A stretch of 64,000 bases of DNA from Bacillus sp. B-jedd (GCF_000821085.1 NZ_CCXR01000001.1:889001-953000), one strand, 5' to 3'; positions 37,594 to 46,369 are shown, numbered from the stretch's first letter. A program made the numbers and translations. The notes: a model not told the origin generated them from the sequence alone.

Positions 37594-38067
37594 ATGGGCG
37601 GGACAAAACAAAAAACGGCCGAGCAGGAGAAGTATGAACAACTCCAGAAAAAGCACGAAGTAAAGCGGCCAGTTTTAAAGAATTGCCTGAAGGCTTTTTG
37701 GGTTGGCGGGACAATCTGCCTAATCGGACAGGCCCTCAGTTATTTTTATATTCACTTTTTCAATTTTACGGAGCAAACGGCCGGTAATCCGACCGTGGCG
37801 ACGCTCGTCTTTTTTTCAATGCTCCTGACGGGATTCGGGATTTACGATCATCTCGGGCAATATGCCGGAGCAGGCAGCGCTGTGCCGGTTACTGGCTTTG
37901 GCAACGCGGTCATTTCCGCGGCGATTGAACATAGGACAGAAGGGTTTGTGCTCGGCGTTGGCGGAAATATGTTCAAGCTGGCCGGCTCGGTGATCCTTTT
38001 CGGCGTTTTTTCAGCGTTTGTCGTTGCCTTGATTAAAACATTGCTGGTCATGTGGGGGGTCATTTGA
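37594..38067 (+). CDS. spoVAC: Stage V sporulation protein AC
   Basis: SpoVAC is a mechanosensitive-like channel subunit for dipicolinic acid movement across the spore inner membrane. The 157-residue protein has a charged cytoplasmic N-terminus, a conserved KNCLKAFWVGGTICLIGQ and about four or five spans with GFGIYDHLGQYAGAGSAVP and VTGFGNAV. AAGGAGG precedes the ATG. Its stop shares bases with the spoVAD start (TGATG). Confidence 0.94.
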   Translation: MGGTKQKTAEQEKYEQLQKKHEVKRPVLKNCLKAFWVGGTICLIGQALSYFYIHFFNFTEQTAGNPTVATLVFFSMLLTGFGIYDHLGQYAGAGSAVPVTGFGNAVISAAIEHRTEGFVLGVGGNMFKLAGSVILFGVFSAFVVALIKTLLVMWGVI

Positions 38068-39086
38068 TGCTGACGGGCAGCCAGACATGGATATTCAATA
38101 ACCGGCCTGAAATTCGCTCGACGGGTGTAACGGGAGGGCCATTTGAAGGTGCGGGCAATCTATCCGCTGATTTTGACATCCTTCATGATGATTTATGGAT
38201 GGGGGAGGACAGTTACGAAAAGGCTCACCGCCTATTGATTGACAAGGCTATTGATACGGCATTGAAAAAGGGCGGCGTCAGCGGGAAAGAAGTCCAATTC
38301 TTTTTTGCCGGGGACTTGATCAACCAAATCACCCCGACAAGCTTTGCGGCAAGGACGGCGCAAATTCCCTATTTCGGGCTGTTTGGGGCCTGCTCAACCT
38401 CGATGGAAGGGCTGGCGCTGTCAGCTTTCATTTTAAATTATGGGGGAGCGGAATTTGTGCTCACAGGGGCTTCGAGCCACAATGCGGCTGTTGAAAAACA
38501 GTTCAGGTATCCGACAGAGTATGGCGGCCAGAAGCCGCCGACGGCCCAGTGGACAGCGACAGGAGCCGGGATGGCCCTTTTGCAAAAAAATCAAGGGCAA
38601 GGGAAGTTGCCTGTTGTCACTTCGGCCACTATTGGAAAGGTGATTGACATGGGGCTTACAGACCCCTTCAATATGGGCGGGGCAATGGCTCCGGCGGCGG
38701 CTGATACGATTTCGGCTCATTTTTCCGATACCGGGCGCGACCCATCCTACTATGATTTGATTGTGACGGGAGACTTGGCAAAAATCGGCAACAGTACGGC
38801 TTTTGAGCTGCTTAAAAATAAAGGGCTGCAAATTGACCAGAACAAGTTCCGGGACTGCGGCATCATGCTTTATAAAGATGATCAGCCGGTCCAGGCCGGC
38901 GCGAGCGGGGCGGGCTGCTCGGCCATCGTCGCGTATGGGCATTTGCTGAATGAACTGAAAAAAGGGACATATCAGCGGATTCTCGTTGTCGCAACCGGGG
39001 CACTATTGTCGCCTCTGACGTTTCAACAGGGAGAAAGTATCCCCTGTATCGCGCACGCGGTTTCAATTGAAATGGACGGGAGGTGA
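38067..39086 (+). CDS. spoVAD: Stage V sporulation protein AD
   Basis: SpoVAD is a soluble thiolase-fold protein that binds dipicolinic acid during its uptake into spores. The 339-residue protein starts [16 protein letters not shown] and holds the family phrases [27 protein letters not shown] and [21 protein letters not shown] start at ATG 38067, seven bases after GGGGGG; the earlier in-frame ATG at 38052 lies inside spoVAC. It overlaps spoVAC by one base. Confidence 0.95.
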   Translation: MLTGSQTWIFNNRPEIRSTGVTGGPFEGAGNLSADFDILHDDLWMGEDSYEKAHRLLIDKAIDTALKKGGVSGKEVQFFFAGDLINQITPTSFAARTAQIPYFGLFGACSTSMEGLALSAFILNYGGAEFVLTGASSHNAAVEKQFRYPTEYGGQKPPTAQWTATGAGMALLQKNQGQGKLPVVTSATIGKVIDMGLTDPFNMGGAMAPAAADTISAHFSDTGRDPSYYDLIVTGDLAKIGNSTAFELLKNKGLQIDQNKFRDCGIMLYKDDQPVQAGASGAGCSAIVAYGHLLNELKKGTYQRILVVATGALLSPLTFQQGESIPCIAHAVSIEMDGR

Positions 39087-39090
39087 TAGT

Positions 39091-39447
39091 ATGCTGGCAA
39101 TGTTTTTTTGGGCGTTTGTGATAGGGGGATTGATATGTGTAGCCGGACAGCTCCTTATGGATCTGGCAAAATTGACTCCAGGCCACATGCTCAGCCTCCT
39201 TGTCGTCATCGGAGCAGTCTTGGATGGGTTTGGACTCTATGAACCGTTCATGGATTTTGCGGGCGCCGGGGCAACCGTCCCGATTACTAGTTTCGGGAAT
39301 TCACTTGTCCATGGGGCGCTTCAGGAAGCCGACCAGCATGGCCTGGTAGGGGTGTTGACCGGCATGTTCGAGGTCACCAGCTCCGGCATCTCAGCCGCGA
39401 TTATCTTCGGGTTTATCGGGGCGCTCATCTTTAAACCAAAGGGATAG
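39091..39447 (+). CDS. spoVAE: Stage V sporulation protein AEb
   Basis: The product is 118 residues, hydrophobic, with about four spans and the phrases [33 protein letters not shown] and [16 protein letters not shown], which mark the SpoVAE-b subunit of the DPA channel. GGGAGGTG before ATG 39091 decides the start over the frame-open 39067. It ends the cluster; SpoVAA, AB, AEa and AF are missing here. Confidence 0.93.
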   Translation: MLAMFFWAFVIGGLICVAGQLLMDLAKLTPGHMLSLLVVIGAVLDGFGLYEPFMDFAGAGATVPITSFGNSLVHGALQEADQHGLVGVLTGMFEVTSSGISAAIIFGFIGALIFKPKG

Positions 39448-39515
39448 GACAAAGTCCATTTAACCTATCACATCGGGATAAATGCGGAAGTTTTGTCCGA
39501 TGGGATGAGGCCTAT

Positions 39516-39543
39516 ACACTTTATTCGCACCTCACATATTGTA
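39516..39543 (+). promoter_or_regulatory. SigK-like promoter of the YjcZ-type peptide
   Basis: AC (39516-39517) and CATATTGTA (39535-39543) are separated by 17 bases and fit the mother-cell SigK pattern (AC, then CATANNNTA). The -10 end is 33 bases before the ATG. Confidence 0.5.
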
Positions 39544-39575
39544 GTAGTGTAAGTAGAAAAGTGAGGTGACTAGAT

Positions 39576-39707
39576 ATGTGCTTCGGTTACGGTTATGGCG
39601 GTTGCGGCTACGGCTACGGCGGTTATGGCGGCGGTTATGGTTCTACATTTGTTCTGATCGTCGTATTATTCATCCTCTTGATTATTGTTGGCGCAAGCTT
39701 CTATTAA
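39576..39707 (+). CDS. Tiny YjcZ-type sporulation peptide
   Basis: The 43-residue peptide has a Gly/Tyr-rich head ([20 protein letters not shown]) and one membrane helix, [19 protein letters not shown], the exact signature of the YjcZ tiny transmembrane family of sporulation proteins (as for B. subtilis YjcZ). GAGGTGA precedes the ATG, and the SigK-like promoter supports mother-cell expression. Precise function unknown. Confidence 0.85.
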   Translation: MCFGYGYGGCGYGYGGYGGGYGSTFVLIVVLFILLIIVGASFY

Positions 39708-39720
39708 GATAGAGGAATAA

Positions 39721-39748
39721 AGCCTGGCTCCCACAAGCCAGGTTTTTA
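39721..39748 (+). terminator. Terminator of the YjcZ-type gene
   Basis: AGCCTGGC pairs with GCCAGG(T), followed by five Ts. Confidence 0.85.
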
Positions 39749-39843
39749 AGTTTTTAGGGGGATAATGAGGTTCTCCACATTCTTTTCACAAAATGGCCCC
39801 TCCTTCATACAATAAAGTAGCCTATGAAGGAGCGTGACATTAA

Positions 39844-40098
39844 ATGGATAATGGGTTTTTTAAAAATCTTGAAAAGAAGACCGGTGTAAACATGAAGGAC
39901 GTATTCGAACTTGCGGCATCCCTGCAAAACGCCAACTTTAAAGATGAACGGACAGTTCGCGGAGTCATCCAGCGTGTCTCCCAAATTGCAAGAAAACCGG
40001 TGAACAAGGAGTTAGAGGATAAAATTGTCGAGTCGATTATTAAGGACGGCAAGTCGCTTGATTTCAATACGATTTCGAATATGCTGAACAAAAAATAA
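39844..40098 (+). CDS. spoVIF: Stage VI sporulation protein F
   Basis: SpoVIF is a small coat assembly/spore resistance factor. The 84-residue protein has the family phrases FFKNLEKKTGVNMKDVFELA, NANFKDERTVR and QIARKPVNKELEDKIVESI, matching B. subtilis SpoVIF (YjcC) as I remember it. AAGGAG precedes the ATG by nine or ten bases and a terminator follows. Confidence 0.9.
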   Translation: MDNGFFKNLEKKTGVNMKDVFELAASLQNANFKDERTVRGVIQRVSQIARKPVNKELEDKIVESIIKDGKSLDFNTISNMLNKK

Positions 40099-40101
40099 CA
40101 G

Positions 40102-40141
40102 AAGTCCGGCCTCTTATGAATTGGCCGGACTTGTTATTTTT
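40102..40141 (+). terminator. Terminator of spoVIF
   Basis: AAGTCCGGCC pairs with GGCCGGACTT, followed by a T-rich tail. Confidence 0.88.
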
Positions 40142-40154
40142 GCCGAAAGGGTAC

Positions 40155-40292
40155 CTATTCAGTTTTTTTGTCCCGCTCATAAGCAATGACGACTAGGTCT
40201 TTGTCCGCCTGGCTGCTGAGGGCTTCCTCGAAAACTTTAATTTCTTTTACTAAATCTTCGGACAGATTTGCTGCGTTAAACGTTTTTTCCAT
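40155..40292 (-). CDS. Small hypothetical protein
   Basis: The product is 45 residues: MEKTFNAANLSEDLVKEIKV, then FEEALSSQADKDLVVIAYER, with an acidic helical pattern and no membrane span. I prefer ATG 40292 because GGAGAGG lies just upstream on the reverse strand; the frame is open to 40340. No family recognised. Confidence 0.55.
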   Translation of the reverse strand: MEKTFNAANLSEDLVKEIKVFEEALSSQADKDLVVIAYERDKKTE

Positions 40293-40372
40293 ACCATTCA
40301 CCTCTCCCTTAGTATGGGCAAAACTGTTAAAATCATTCAATAAGGCATCTCGTGCAGGGGAGGCAGGATGGG

Positions 40373-40915
40373 ATGAAGGTTGATATTAGAAGGCCTTTAG
40401 TGAAAGATGTGGAAGAGCTGAATAGATTTTTCAGGACGGTGATCACCGATACGTTTGAAAAGGAAGGTATTGGCGATAAAGTGGACGACCTAGAAGAGGA
40501 AATCGGCATGAAGATGAGCTACTTGCAAAGCGACCTTGAAAACGGGGGACTGAACCGTTATTTTCTTGTTGCTATTGCGGGTGGCAAGATAATCGGGTCG
40601 ATTGAATTCGGCCCTGCAAGCGCTCTGATAGCCGAGTGCACAAAGGGAGCATTAAGTGGTCTGATGGAAGTAGGAACGGTTTTTGTCCACCCTGCCTGGC
40701 AGAGGCAGGGGGTAGGCAGTCTGCTTTTGCAAAAAATAGGCGATGTGCTGGTGAGAAATGGCTTGGAGGATATCTGTCTCGATAGCGGGTATATTCGCGC
40801 CCAGGCGATCTGGAAAAAGAAGTTCGGTCCGCCTGAGTATGTGCTGAAAGATTACTGGGGCGAAGGCTTCGACCATTTCATTTGGAAAATCAAGGTCAAG
40901 GATCTAATGGCTTGA
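40373..40915 (+). CDS. GNAT-family N-acetyltransferase
   Basis: The product has 180 residues. The acetyl-CoA loop is clear: VGTVFVHPAWQRQGVGSLLL (about 98-117), followed by the helix LLQKIGDVLVRNGL. The N-terminal IRRPLVKDVEELNRFF is the usual GNAT first strand and helix. Start at ATG 40373; GGGAGG is about ten bases upstream. Substrate unknown. It converges with yjcD over a shared hairpin. Confidence 0.88.
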   Translation: MKVDIRRPLVKDVEELNRFFRTVITDTFEKEGIGDKVDDLEEEIGMKMSYLQSDLENGGLNRYFLVAIAGGKIIGSIEFGPASALIAECTKGALSGLMEVGTVFVHPAWQRQGVGSLLLQKIGDVLVRNGLEDICLDSGYIRAQAIWKKKFGPPEYVLKDYWGEGFDHFIWKIKVKDLMA

Positions 40916-40946
40916 CGGACTTTTTTAAGTTATTGTTCGCCATAAT

Positions 40947-40985
40947 AAAAGGGCAAGCTGGGAGTTTCCGGCTGTGCCCTTTTTC
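40947..40985. terminator. Bidirectional terminator between the GNAT gene and yjcD
   Basis: AAAAGGGC pairs with GCCCTTTT with an inner stem CAAGC.../GGCTG, and T-runs lie on both strands. Confidence 0.75.
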
Positions 40986-40989
40986 AGAT

Positions 40990-43266
40990 TTATTTTTGCA
41001 AAATTCCGCGCTTCAAGTCTTTCCTCACGGGCGTCAGGAATCTGGTCGGATTGGCCGCGCGATTCCGGCGCATTGATGGAACGGATATATATAAACGCTC
41101 CATTGCTCTGGTAATCGCAACGTAAAAGAGCCGTCTTTCCTCTTCAAGTGGGGCGGTGTCGCCGTTTCGCAAGCTTTCAAGCGCATAGTCATGTGGCAGG
41201 CTGCCATCGACCGCACCAAGGATATAAACAGTTTTATATTCAAGCCCTTTCGCGCGATGGATCGTGCTGAGGGTGACCGAACTGGTGAAATGCTTGCTCA
41301 GGTTCTTGATTTCATGATTCATCGCCGCCATATGGGAGGCGTGGTCAAGGAGTGCCTCGATTGTGTTAAAGTTCTTAGCCGCAACCTTTAAATCTTTTAT
41401 ATCATCCGAACCTTTTTCGAGCTTATTGCCCTCGCTGCCCCGCTTTTTTAGATAATCAAGGAAGCCAAGTTCTTTCTCGATTTTTTCGATTGCCGAAAAT
41501 GGGGCCATTCCGCGCATCGACTTAATGGCGTCGACAGCTGCTTTAAGCTTTTTCACCTGGAAAGCATGAGGGGTGTTTATTTTGCCGAGAGCCTCAAGTG
41601 CGCTGCAGTCATCAAGGATGGTGGAAGCCTTAATGTCGGATAGGACTTCCTGTTTCAAAAACAGCGCCGGTAGAATCGCTGCGACGGCGTCGATATCATC
41701 CATGTTGATTGCTAACTTAAGGAAACCGAGCACGGTCTTGACTGTCCTCCGCTCATAAAAGGACTCGGCGTCCTGCTCGATCCTGAACGGCAGGTTGGAC
41801 GAAGCGAGCCGTTCAAAAACCGCGCGCGAGCCAGCATGTGTCCGGTATAAAATCGCAAAGTCAGAAGGATCCGCGCCTCGGGCGATCTTTTCCTGAATGT
41901 CGGTGACAATCATCGTCGCTTCTTCCTCCTCGTCATAAGGGAAGAAGGCGACCGGCGGCAGCCCTTCGCTTGTGCAGGCAGCCATCTCCTTGCGGCGCCG
42001 CTTTTTATTGAAAGAAATAATCCGGTTCGCGGCCGCGACAATTTCATTGGAGGAGCGGTAATTCTGGCTGAGCAAAACGAGCCTCGCACCAGGAAAATCC
42101 TGTTCGAAGTTGAGCAGGAACTCAGGGGAGCTGCCCCTGAACGAGTAAATCGTCTGGTCATCATCGCCGACAACGCACACATTTTTCGTTTTCGCTGACA
42201 GCAGTTTTATCAATTCGTATTGCACTTTGTTAATGTCTTGGAATTCATCTATCAGGAAATAACGGAAACGGTCCTGGTACATGGTGAGGATGTCAGGTCG
42301 GGTTTTAAAAAGCTCGTAACAGCTAGTGAGCATATCGTCAAAATCGAACAGCCCCTGGTGCTGCTTGTACAATTCGTACCGCTCATATAACAGAAGAGCC
42401 GTCTCTTCCCACTCAGAATCAGCCGTGGCTTCAGAGGGGGAGAGTAGGGAATTTTTCCAATAGCCGATCTGCTGGAGAGCGAGGTCATATGGAAAATCTT
42501 TTTCCGACAAGCCAAGTTCCCGTCCCGCGTCCTTGACGATTTTCTCGCGCTGCCATTCCTTTTTCAAAAGCCGGCCGTTATTCCACTTCGACCCATCGGC
42601 ATGCATCAAAATCCGGTAAAAAATGCTGTGGAACGTCCCGGAGACCAATTTTGACAGAAGCTCGCTTTTCATATTCGGATAGCGGAGCAGGCGCGATTTC
42701 ATTTCCTGCGCAGCCTTCGTTGTAAAAGTAACAAGCATGATTTCAGCCGGCTTGATGCCGCGGACGTCAAGCATATAAGCGGTTCTTGCAGTGAGGACGC
42801 GCGTTTTGCCACTGCCAGCCCCTGCAAGGACGAGGATGGGCCCTTCGGTTTCCGTTACCGCTGCCGCCTGGTTCCCGTCCAGCTGAAAGCCTTCCGCTTC
42901 GAGCAGTTTTACATAGTCGTGGGGATTTTCTGAAGCTGGGAGAGAAGCTGTCGCAGTCGCCGTGCCTACTGCGAGCGGCTGCGCTCCTTGGAAGCCTTCC
43001 CCAACCGGTTTCGCGCTCGGTACACGGAAGCCTTCGATTTCACGCGTTTCCTTTATCGGCTCGGTGGCCACGGCGCAAACTTTTTCAGGATGATATAAAT
43101 GGTAGAAATGCGGCTCTTTTTCAATCCCCAGATAAAGGCGGACTGGTTCTAGGCAAGAGGGGCAGGACAATTCGCCGTTCCTGCCGGCCATATATATTTT
43201 CTGATAGCGGTCCCTGCCCAATGTATCCAGTTGGACAGTACCGCTTTGATAGATAGCAGATTTCAT
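40990..43266 (-). CDS. yjcD: UvrD/PcrA-like superfamily 1 helicase YjcD
   Basis: This is a 758-residue SF1 DNA helicase with Walker A AGAGSGKT, DEFQDIN, GDDDQTIYSFRGSSPEF, QNYRSS, TIHRAKGLEYKTVYILG and YVAITRAMERLYIS. The extra N-terminal part (about 1-115) holds a CoiA-like zinc-finger pattern (SCPSCLEPVRLYLGIEKEPHFYHL) before a Pro/Ala/Glu linker. B. subtilis YjcD has the same length class. The start has GGGGAAG five bases upstream. Role in vivo is not established; recombination or repair is plausible. Confidence 0.92.
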   Translation of the reverse strand: MKSAIYQSGTVQLDTLGRDRYQKIYMAGRNGELSCPSCLEPVRLYLGIEKEPHFYHLYHPEKVCAVATEPIKETREIEGFRVPSAKPVGEGFQGAQPLAVGTATATASLPASENPHDYVKLLEAEGFQLDGNQAAAVTETEGPILVLAGAGSGKTRVLTARTAYMLDVRGIKPAEIMLVTFTTKAAQEMKSRLLRYPNMKSELLSKLVSGTFHSIFYRILMHADGSKWNNGRLLKKEWQREKIVKDAGRELGLSEKDFPYDLALQQIGYWKNSLLSPSEATADSEWEETALLLYERYELYKQHQGLFDFDDMLTSCYELFKTRPDILTMYQDRFRYFLIDEFQDINKVQYELIKLLSAKTKNVCVVGDDDQTIYSFRGSSPEFLLNFEQDFPGARLVLLSQNYRSSNEIVAAANRIISFNKKRRRKEMAACTSEGLPPVAFFPYDEEEEATMIVTDIQEKIARGADPSDFAILYRTHAGSRAVFERLASSNLPFRIEQDAESFYERRTVKTVLGFLKLAINMDDIDAVAAILPALFLKQEVLSDIKASTILDDCSALEALGKINTPHAFQVKKLKAAVDAIKSMRGMAPFSAIEKIEKELGFLDYLKKRGSEGNKLEKGSDDIKDLKVAAKNFNTIEALLDHASHMAAMNHEIKNLSKHFTSSVTLSTIHRAKGLEYKTVYILGAVDGSLPHDYALESLRNGDTAPLEEERRLFYVAITRAMERLYISVPSMRRNRAANPTRFLTPVRKDLKRGILQK

Positions 43267-43440
43267 CGCAACTTCCCCAAATCTCGTAAATTAACACAAA
43301 CTCTATCATAACAGACAATGGGTGCTCCCGGAAGTTTCGAATGGCCTGATTTTTGGGGGGGCAGGGAGATTATTTGTGTGATGGAGAATTTTGTTTTAGG
43401 GGATTTGGTTGGCGCCTGGGCAATAGAAGTTACAGAAATT

Positions 43441-43740
43441 GGGTCGTCAATAGGGGTTCTTGGCGCCCGTACAACCGCAGGAAAGGAACTTCGGTCGCCA
43501 ATAGAGGTTCTTGTCGCCCGGGCAACCGCGGGAAAGGAGATCCGGTCGCCAATAGAGGTTCTTGTCGCCCGGGCAACTGCAGGAAAGGAGAACCGGTCGC
43601 CAATAGAGGTTCTTGGCGCCCGTACAACCGCAGGAAAGGAGATTGGGTCGCCAATAGAGGTTCTTAGCACCTGTACAACCGCAGGAAAGGAGATCCGGTC
43701 GCCAATAGAGATTCTTAGCACCTGGCCAACCGCAGCCAAC
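43441..43740 (+). repeat. Minisatellite: 51-base unit, about 5.9 copies
   Basis: Units start at 43441, 43492, 43543, 43594, 43645 and 43696 (the last truncated). Each reads GGTCGCCAATAGAGGTTCTT, a GC-rich middle (GTCGCCCGGGCAACCGC) and AGGAAAGGAGATC, with few substitutions between copies. 51 is a multiple of three, and no frame is stopped inside the array on three frames or more across both strands. It lies between yjcD and yjcF, in the 536-base region without a recognised gene. Confidence 0.92.
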
Positions 43741-43763
43741 CGCCAACATTATCGAAGGTTACC

Positions 43764-43796
43764 AAAAATAAAACTCCCGCCACCATCGACGGGAGT
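43764..43796 (-). terminator. Terminator of the yjcF gene
   Basis: On the reverse strand ACTCCCG pairs with CGGGAGT, followed by TTTTATTTTT. Confidence 0.8.
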
Positions 43797-43802
43797 CTGT
43801 GA

Positions 43803-44228
43803 TTACTTTATTGTTTTCACCATGGTCCTGTGCGGAATCCCAGCGTCAAGGAATTCTTCTGAGACGACCTCGTATCCGAGGCGGTCATAGAAGGGGATTG
43901 CCTGGACCTGGGCATTCAATTTCAGCTTTTCGATTCCCTGTTCTTTCGCATGGTCCTCGATTTTGCCCATGATTGCTTTTCCAGCGCCTGTTCCGCGAGC
44001 TTCCTTTAACACGCAGATCCGCTCGACTTTCCCATAACCGTCCACGACGCGGAAGCGGCCCGCTCCCTGCGGTTCGGCCCCGTTATATAGGACAAAATGT
44101 GCGCAATCGTCCTCATATTGATCGATTTCTTCTTCTTCCGGCACCTGTTGCTCATCGACAAATACCGTTCTTCTGACGGAAAAAGCGTCCTGCTTTTCCT
44201 TCTCGCTGTTCACTAAAACGACGTCCAT
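43803..44228 (-). CDS. yjcF: GNAT-family N-acetyltransferase YjcF
   Basis: The 141-residue GNAT protein begins with DAFSVRRTVFVDEQQVPEEEEID, the ElaA/YjcF-type pattern, and carries the acetyl-CoA loop GARGTGAGKAIM with NAQVQAIPFYDRLGY near the C-terminus. It is encoded three bases after the yjcG stop. In B. subtilis yjcF-yjcG-yjcH have the same order. Substrate unknown. Confidence 0.88.
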   Translation of the reverse strand: MDVVLVNSEKEKQDAFSVRRTVFVDEQQVPEEEEIDQYEDDCAHFVLYNGAEPQGAGRFRVVDGYGKVERICVLKEARGTGAGKAIMGKIEDHAKEQGIEKLKLNAQVQAIPFYDRLGYEVVSEEFLDAGIPHRTMVKTIK

Positions 44229-44231
44229 AAA

Positions 44232-44750
44232 TCAGTCTGCGTCCTTTCCAAGGCGGAATGTTTCATATACTGTCCACTGTCCGTTCTCAAGCTGATACAG
44301 AAGGTGGACACGGTCGATTTCTTCTTCATGGTCAATGCCCTGCATTTTCAATGTTCCATACACATCGAAATGCTCGTCATCGGAAAGCTTTTGGCCGACA
44401 GTGACGTGAGGGACGAATTTGTATTGCATCCCCGGGCTCTCTAGCAGATCATTCAGGTCTTTATGAAGCGCAATGATTTCGTCACTTGGATCAACTTTTA
44501 AATAGATGACGTTATTGACTGGATGAAAGGAGCTAATCTTGGATGTTTTTAATGTAAATGGATCATGTTTTTTTACCGCTTCCCGCAGCTGGCCCGCGAT
44601 GGATTCTGCTTCTTCTTCTGTCGCCTCGAACGCGTTCACTACCGTTAGATGCGGAGCGATCAGCGAATAGTGCGGATCATAGCGTTTCCGGTACGAATTT
44701 ACCCAGTCCTGAAGCTGTTTAGATGGAAAAAGTACAACACCAAATCTCAT
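44232..44750 (-). CDS. yjcG: 2H-type RNA phosphoesterase-like protein YjcG
   Basis: The 172-residue protein has two His-x-Thr motifs, HLTVV (about 38-42) and HVTVG (about 118-122), the defining pair of the 2H phosphoesterase superfamily. Members act on 2',5' or cyclic nucleotides and RNA; the substrate here is unknown. I start at ATG 44750 with GGAGGTAGG upstream, instead of the TTG at 44765 within that site. Confidence 0.88.
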   Translation of the reverse strand: MRFGVVLFPSKQLQDWVNSYRKRYDPHYSLIAPHLTVVNAFEATEEEAESIAGQLREAVKKHDPFTLKTSKISSFHPVNNVIYLKVDPSDEIIALHKDLNDLLESPGMQYKFVPHVTVGQKLSDDEHFDVYGTLKMQGIDHEEEIDRVHLLYQLENGQWTVYETFRLGKDAD

Positions 44751-44896
44751 ACGACCTACCTCCAAGAATCCATATCTACTGTACTCGCATACAGCTTATG
44801 GTATTTGTCCTTCAAAATATTATAACAAATTTGAATAAATAAATATAATTTTGGCCGCCGCTTTTGCAAAAATAGCTAAAAAGTCCGGATGACGGC

Positions 44897-45619
44897 TTAA
44901 AACAATGTCTTCAAAGCGGTCCTAAGGTCAGGCTGCCAGTATGTCCAAGCGTGGTTTCCGTCGAATTCGGTGAACGTGTAGCCGAATGATTTCGAGGAAA
45001 AAACCTTCGAAAGCTCCCTGTTAGGCGTCAGGAAGTCGGCGGTTTTCCCGTTAACGAGTTCCGCTGTGTGTTCATTTTTGCCAATCGAATGATAAATGTC
45101 GATTGGGGGGTTCCCGCTGCATTCATCTGCGGCTTGTAACACTGTCTCGTTGACGTATGGCGACTGGATCAGCACCTTCCCGAATGTATGCGGATAGGCG
45201 AGCGCCGCCAGCAGGGAAACCGTCCCGGCCAATGAATCACCGGCCAGCGCGCGGGTCGCTCCCATCTGGTACGTCGGGAATTCCCTGTCAAGGTAAGGAA
45301 TCAATTCATGAGCTAGGAAGCGGATATAGGCGGAATGCTTATTGCCATCAGGATGATATTTGCTGCGCCGGTCTTCGGTATCCTTATAAGGAATGCCGAC
45401 AATGATGAGGTTTTCGATTTCTTTTTTTGCCAAAAGTTCGTCGGCGAGCGTGCCAAGCCGGCCGAGTCTGAAATAATCGTCTCCATCCTGGGCAATCAGG
45501 AGGGAGTATTTATATAGCGGCGAAAACGCCGCCGGCAGATGGATCAGCAGTCGAATGGTTTCGCCGAGCTCTTTGCTTTCAAAAAAGACTTCATTGACCG
45601 TTCCACGCGGGAATTCCAT
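44897..45619 (-). CDS. yjcH: Esterase D-like alpha/beta hydrolase YjcH
   Basis: The 240-residue protein has the nucleophile elbow GDSLAG (about 150-155), an SPYVNE segment and a C-terminal EFDGNHAWTYW that supplies the His. It belongs to the putative esterase/enterochelin-esterase-like family. No signal peptide, so cytoplasmic. It precedes yjcG in the same direction with a 146-base spacer. Substrate unknown. Confidence 0.88.
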   Translation of the reverse strand: MEFPRGTVNEVFFESKELGETIRLLIHLPAAFSPLYKYSLLIAQDGDDYFRLGRLGTLADELLAKKEIENLIIVGIPYKDTEDRRSKYHPDGNKHSAYIRFLAHELIPYLDREFPTYQMGATRALAGDSLAGTVSLLAALAYPHTFGKVLIQSPYVNETVLQAADECSGNPPIDIYHSIGKNEHTAELVNGKTADFLTPNRELSKVFSSKSFGYTFTEFDGNHAWTYWQPDLRTALKTLF

Positions 45620-45764
45620 AACTTGTCCTCCGGCTAGTTAGATTTCAAGTGCATTTTACCATAACACTAGCTGAAAAGCAGTTCGGAAAGTATTCATATT
45701 TACATAGGTTATGAGCATTATGGTAGTGTTAATATAAGTGGGGAAACATGGAAGGAGAATGAAA

Positions 45765-46298
45765 TTGACCAGAGTACACAGCACAGTCGTAACAGCCGCC
45801 GCGCAAAACGCGCTTCGTGACCGCGGCGTCTCTATAGAAGCTATCGCAGCCATCGTTTATGAAATGCAGCTGCCATACCACGAAGGGCTCACCATCGCCG
45901 AGTGCATTGACAGCGTTGAGAAAGTCCTGTTGAAAAGGGAAATCCAGCACGCCATCCTCGTTGGCGTCGAGCTCGACACACTTGCCGAGCAGAAAAAATT
46001 GTCCGAACCGCTCCAATCAATCGTTGAAAATGACGAGGGACTTTTCGGGGTGGACGAAACAATCGCATTTGGCGCAGCTTTAGGATATGGCAGTATCGCC
46101 GTCACTACCTTCGGACATCTCGACAAAAACAAAATCGGCATCATCAAGGAGTTGGATACGAAATTGGGTGGCGGCGTCCATACGTTCCTTGATGACATTG
46201 TCGCCGCAATTGTGGCGACCGCCTCATCCCGGCTCGCCCATCATAAACGTGATTTGGAGGAAGCACTGGAACTGAGCGGGGCGGAAGTGGTTGGGTGA
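45765..46298 (+). CDS. PgpA/YutG-family phosphatidylglycerophosphatase-like protein
   Basis: The product has 177 residues, with SIEAIAAIVYEMQLPYHEGLT and GLFGVDETIAFGAALGYGSIAVTTFGHLDK, then HTFLDDIVAAIVATASSR, matching B. subtilis YutG as I recall it. PgpA proteins dephosphorylate phosphatidylglycerol phosphate, but this YutG branch is soluble-looking and its activity is not shown by the sequence. I start at TTG 45765, seven bases after AAGGAG; ATG 45759 is only one base from it. Confidence 0.75.
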   Translation: MTRVHSTVVTAAAQNALRDRGVSIEAIAAIVYEMQLPYHEGLTIAECIDSVEKVLLKREIQHAILVGVELDTLAEQKKLSEPLQSIVENDEGLFGVDETIAFGAALGYGSIAVTTFGHLDKNKIGIIKELDTKLGGGVHTFLDDIVAAIVATASSRLAHHKRDLEEALELSGAEVVG

Positions 46299-46318
46299 CT
46301 ATTGGCAATTAAATTAAA

Positions 46319-46362
46319 GGATAGGGCAAGCTGAATGGATCAGCGGCCCTATCCTTTTTTTT
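46319..46362 (+). terminator. Terminator of the PgpA-like gene
   Basis: GGATAGGGC pairs with GCCCTATCC, followed by eight Ts. Confidence 0.9.
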
Positions 46363-46369
46363 ACTTGCG

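Noticed and set aside
43441..43740. Possible CRISPR array
   Set aside because: The units are contiguous 51-base copies with no unique spacers between conserved repeats, and no cas genes are present.
43263..43749. Reverse frames with 17-residue repeats ahead of yjcD
   Set aside because: Only TTG or similar starts without a ribosome site; the ATGA overlap with yjcD is suggestive but not enough for a CDS call.
43318..43890. 190-codon forward frame through the minisatellite
   Set aside because: It continues into the yjcF terminator and 88 bases of yjcF antisense, and its openness follows from the 51-base period. Not called as a gene, only listed as a finding.
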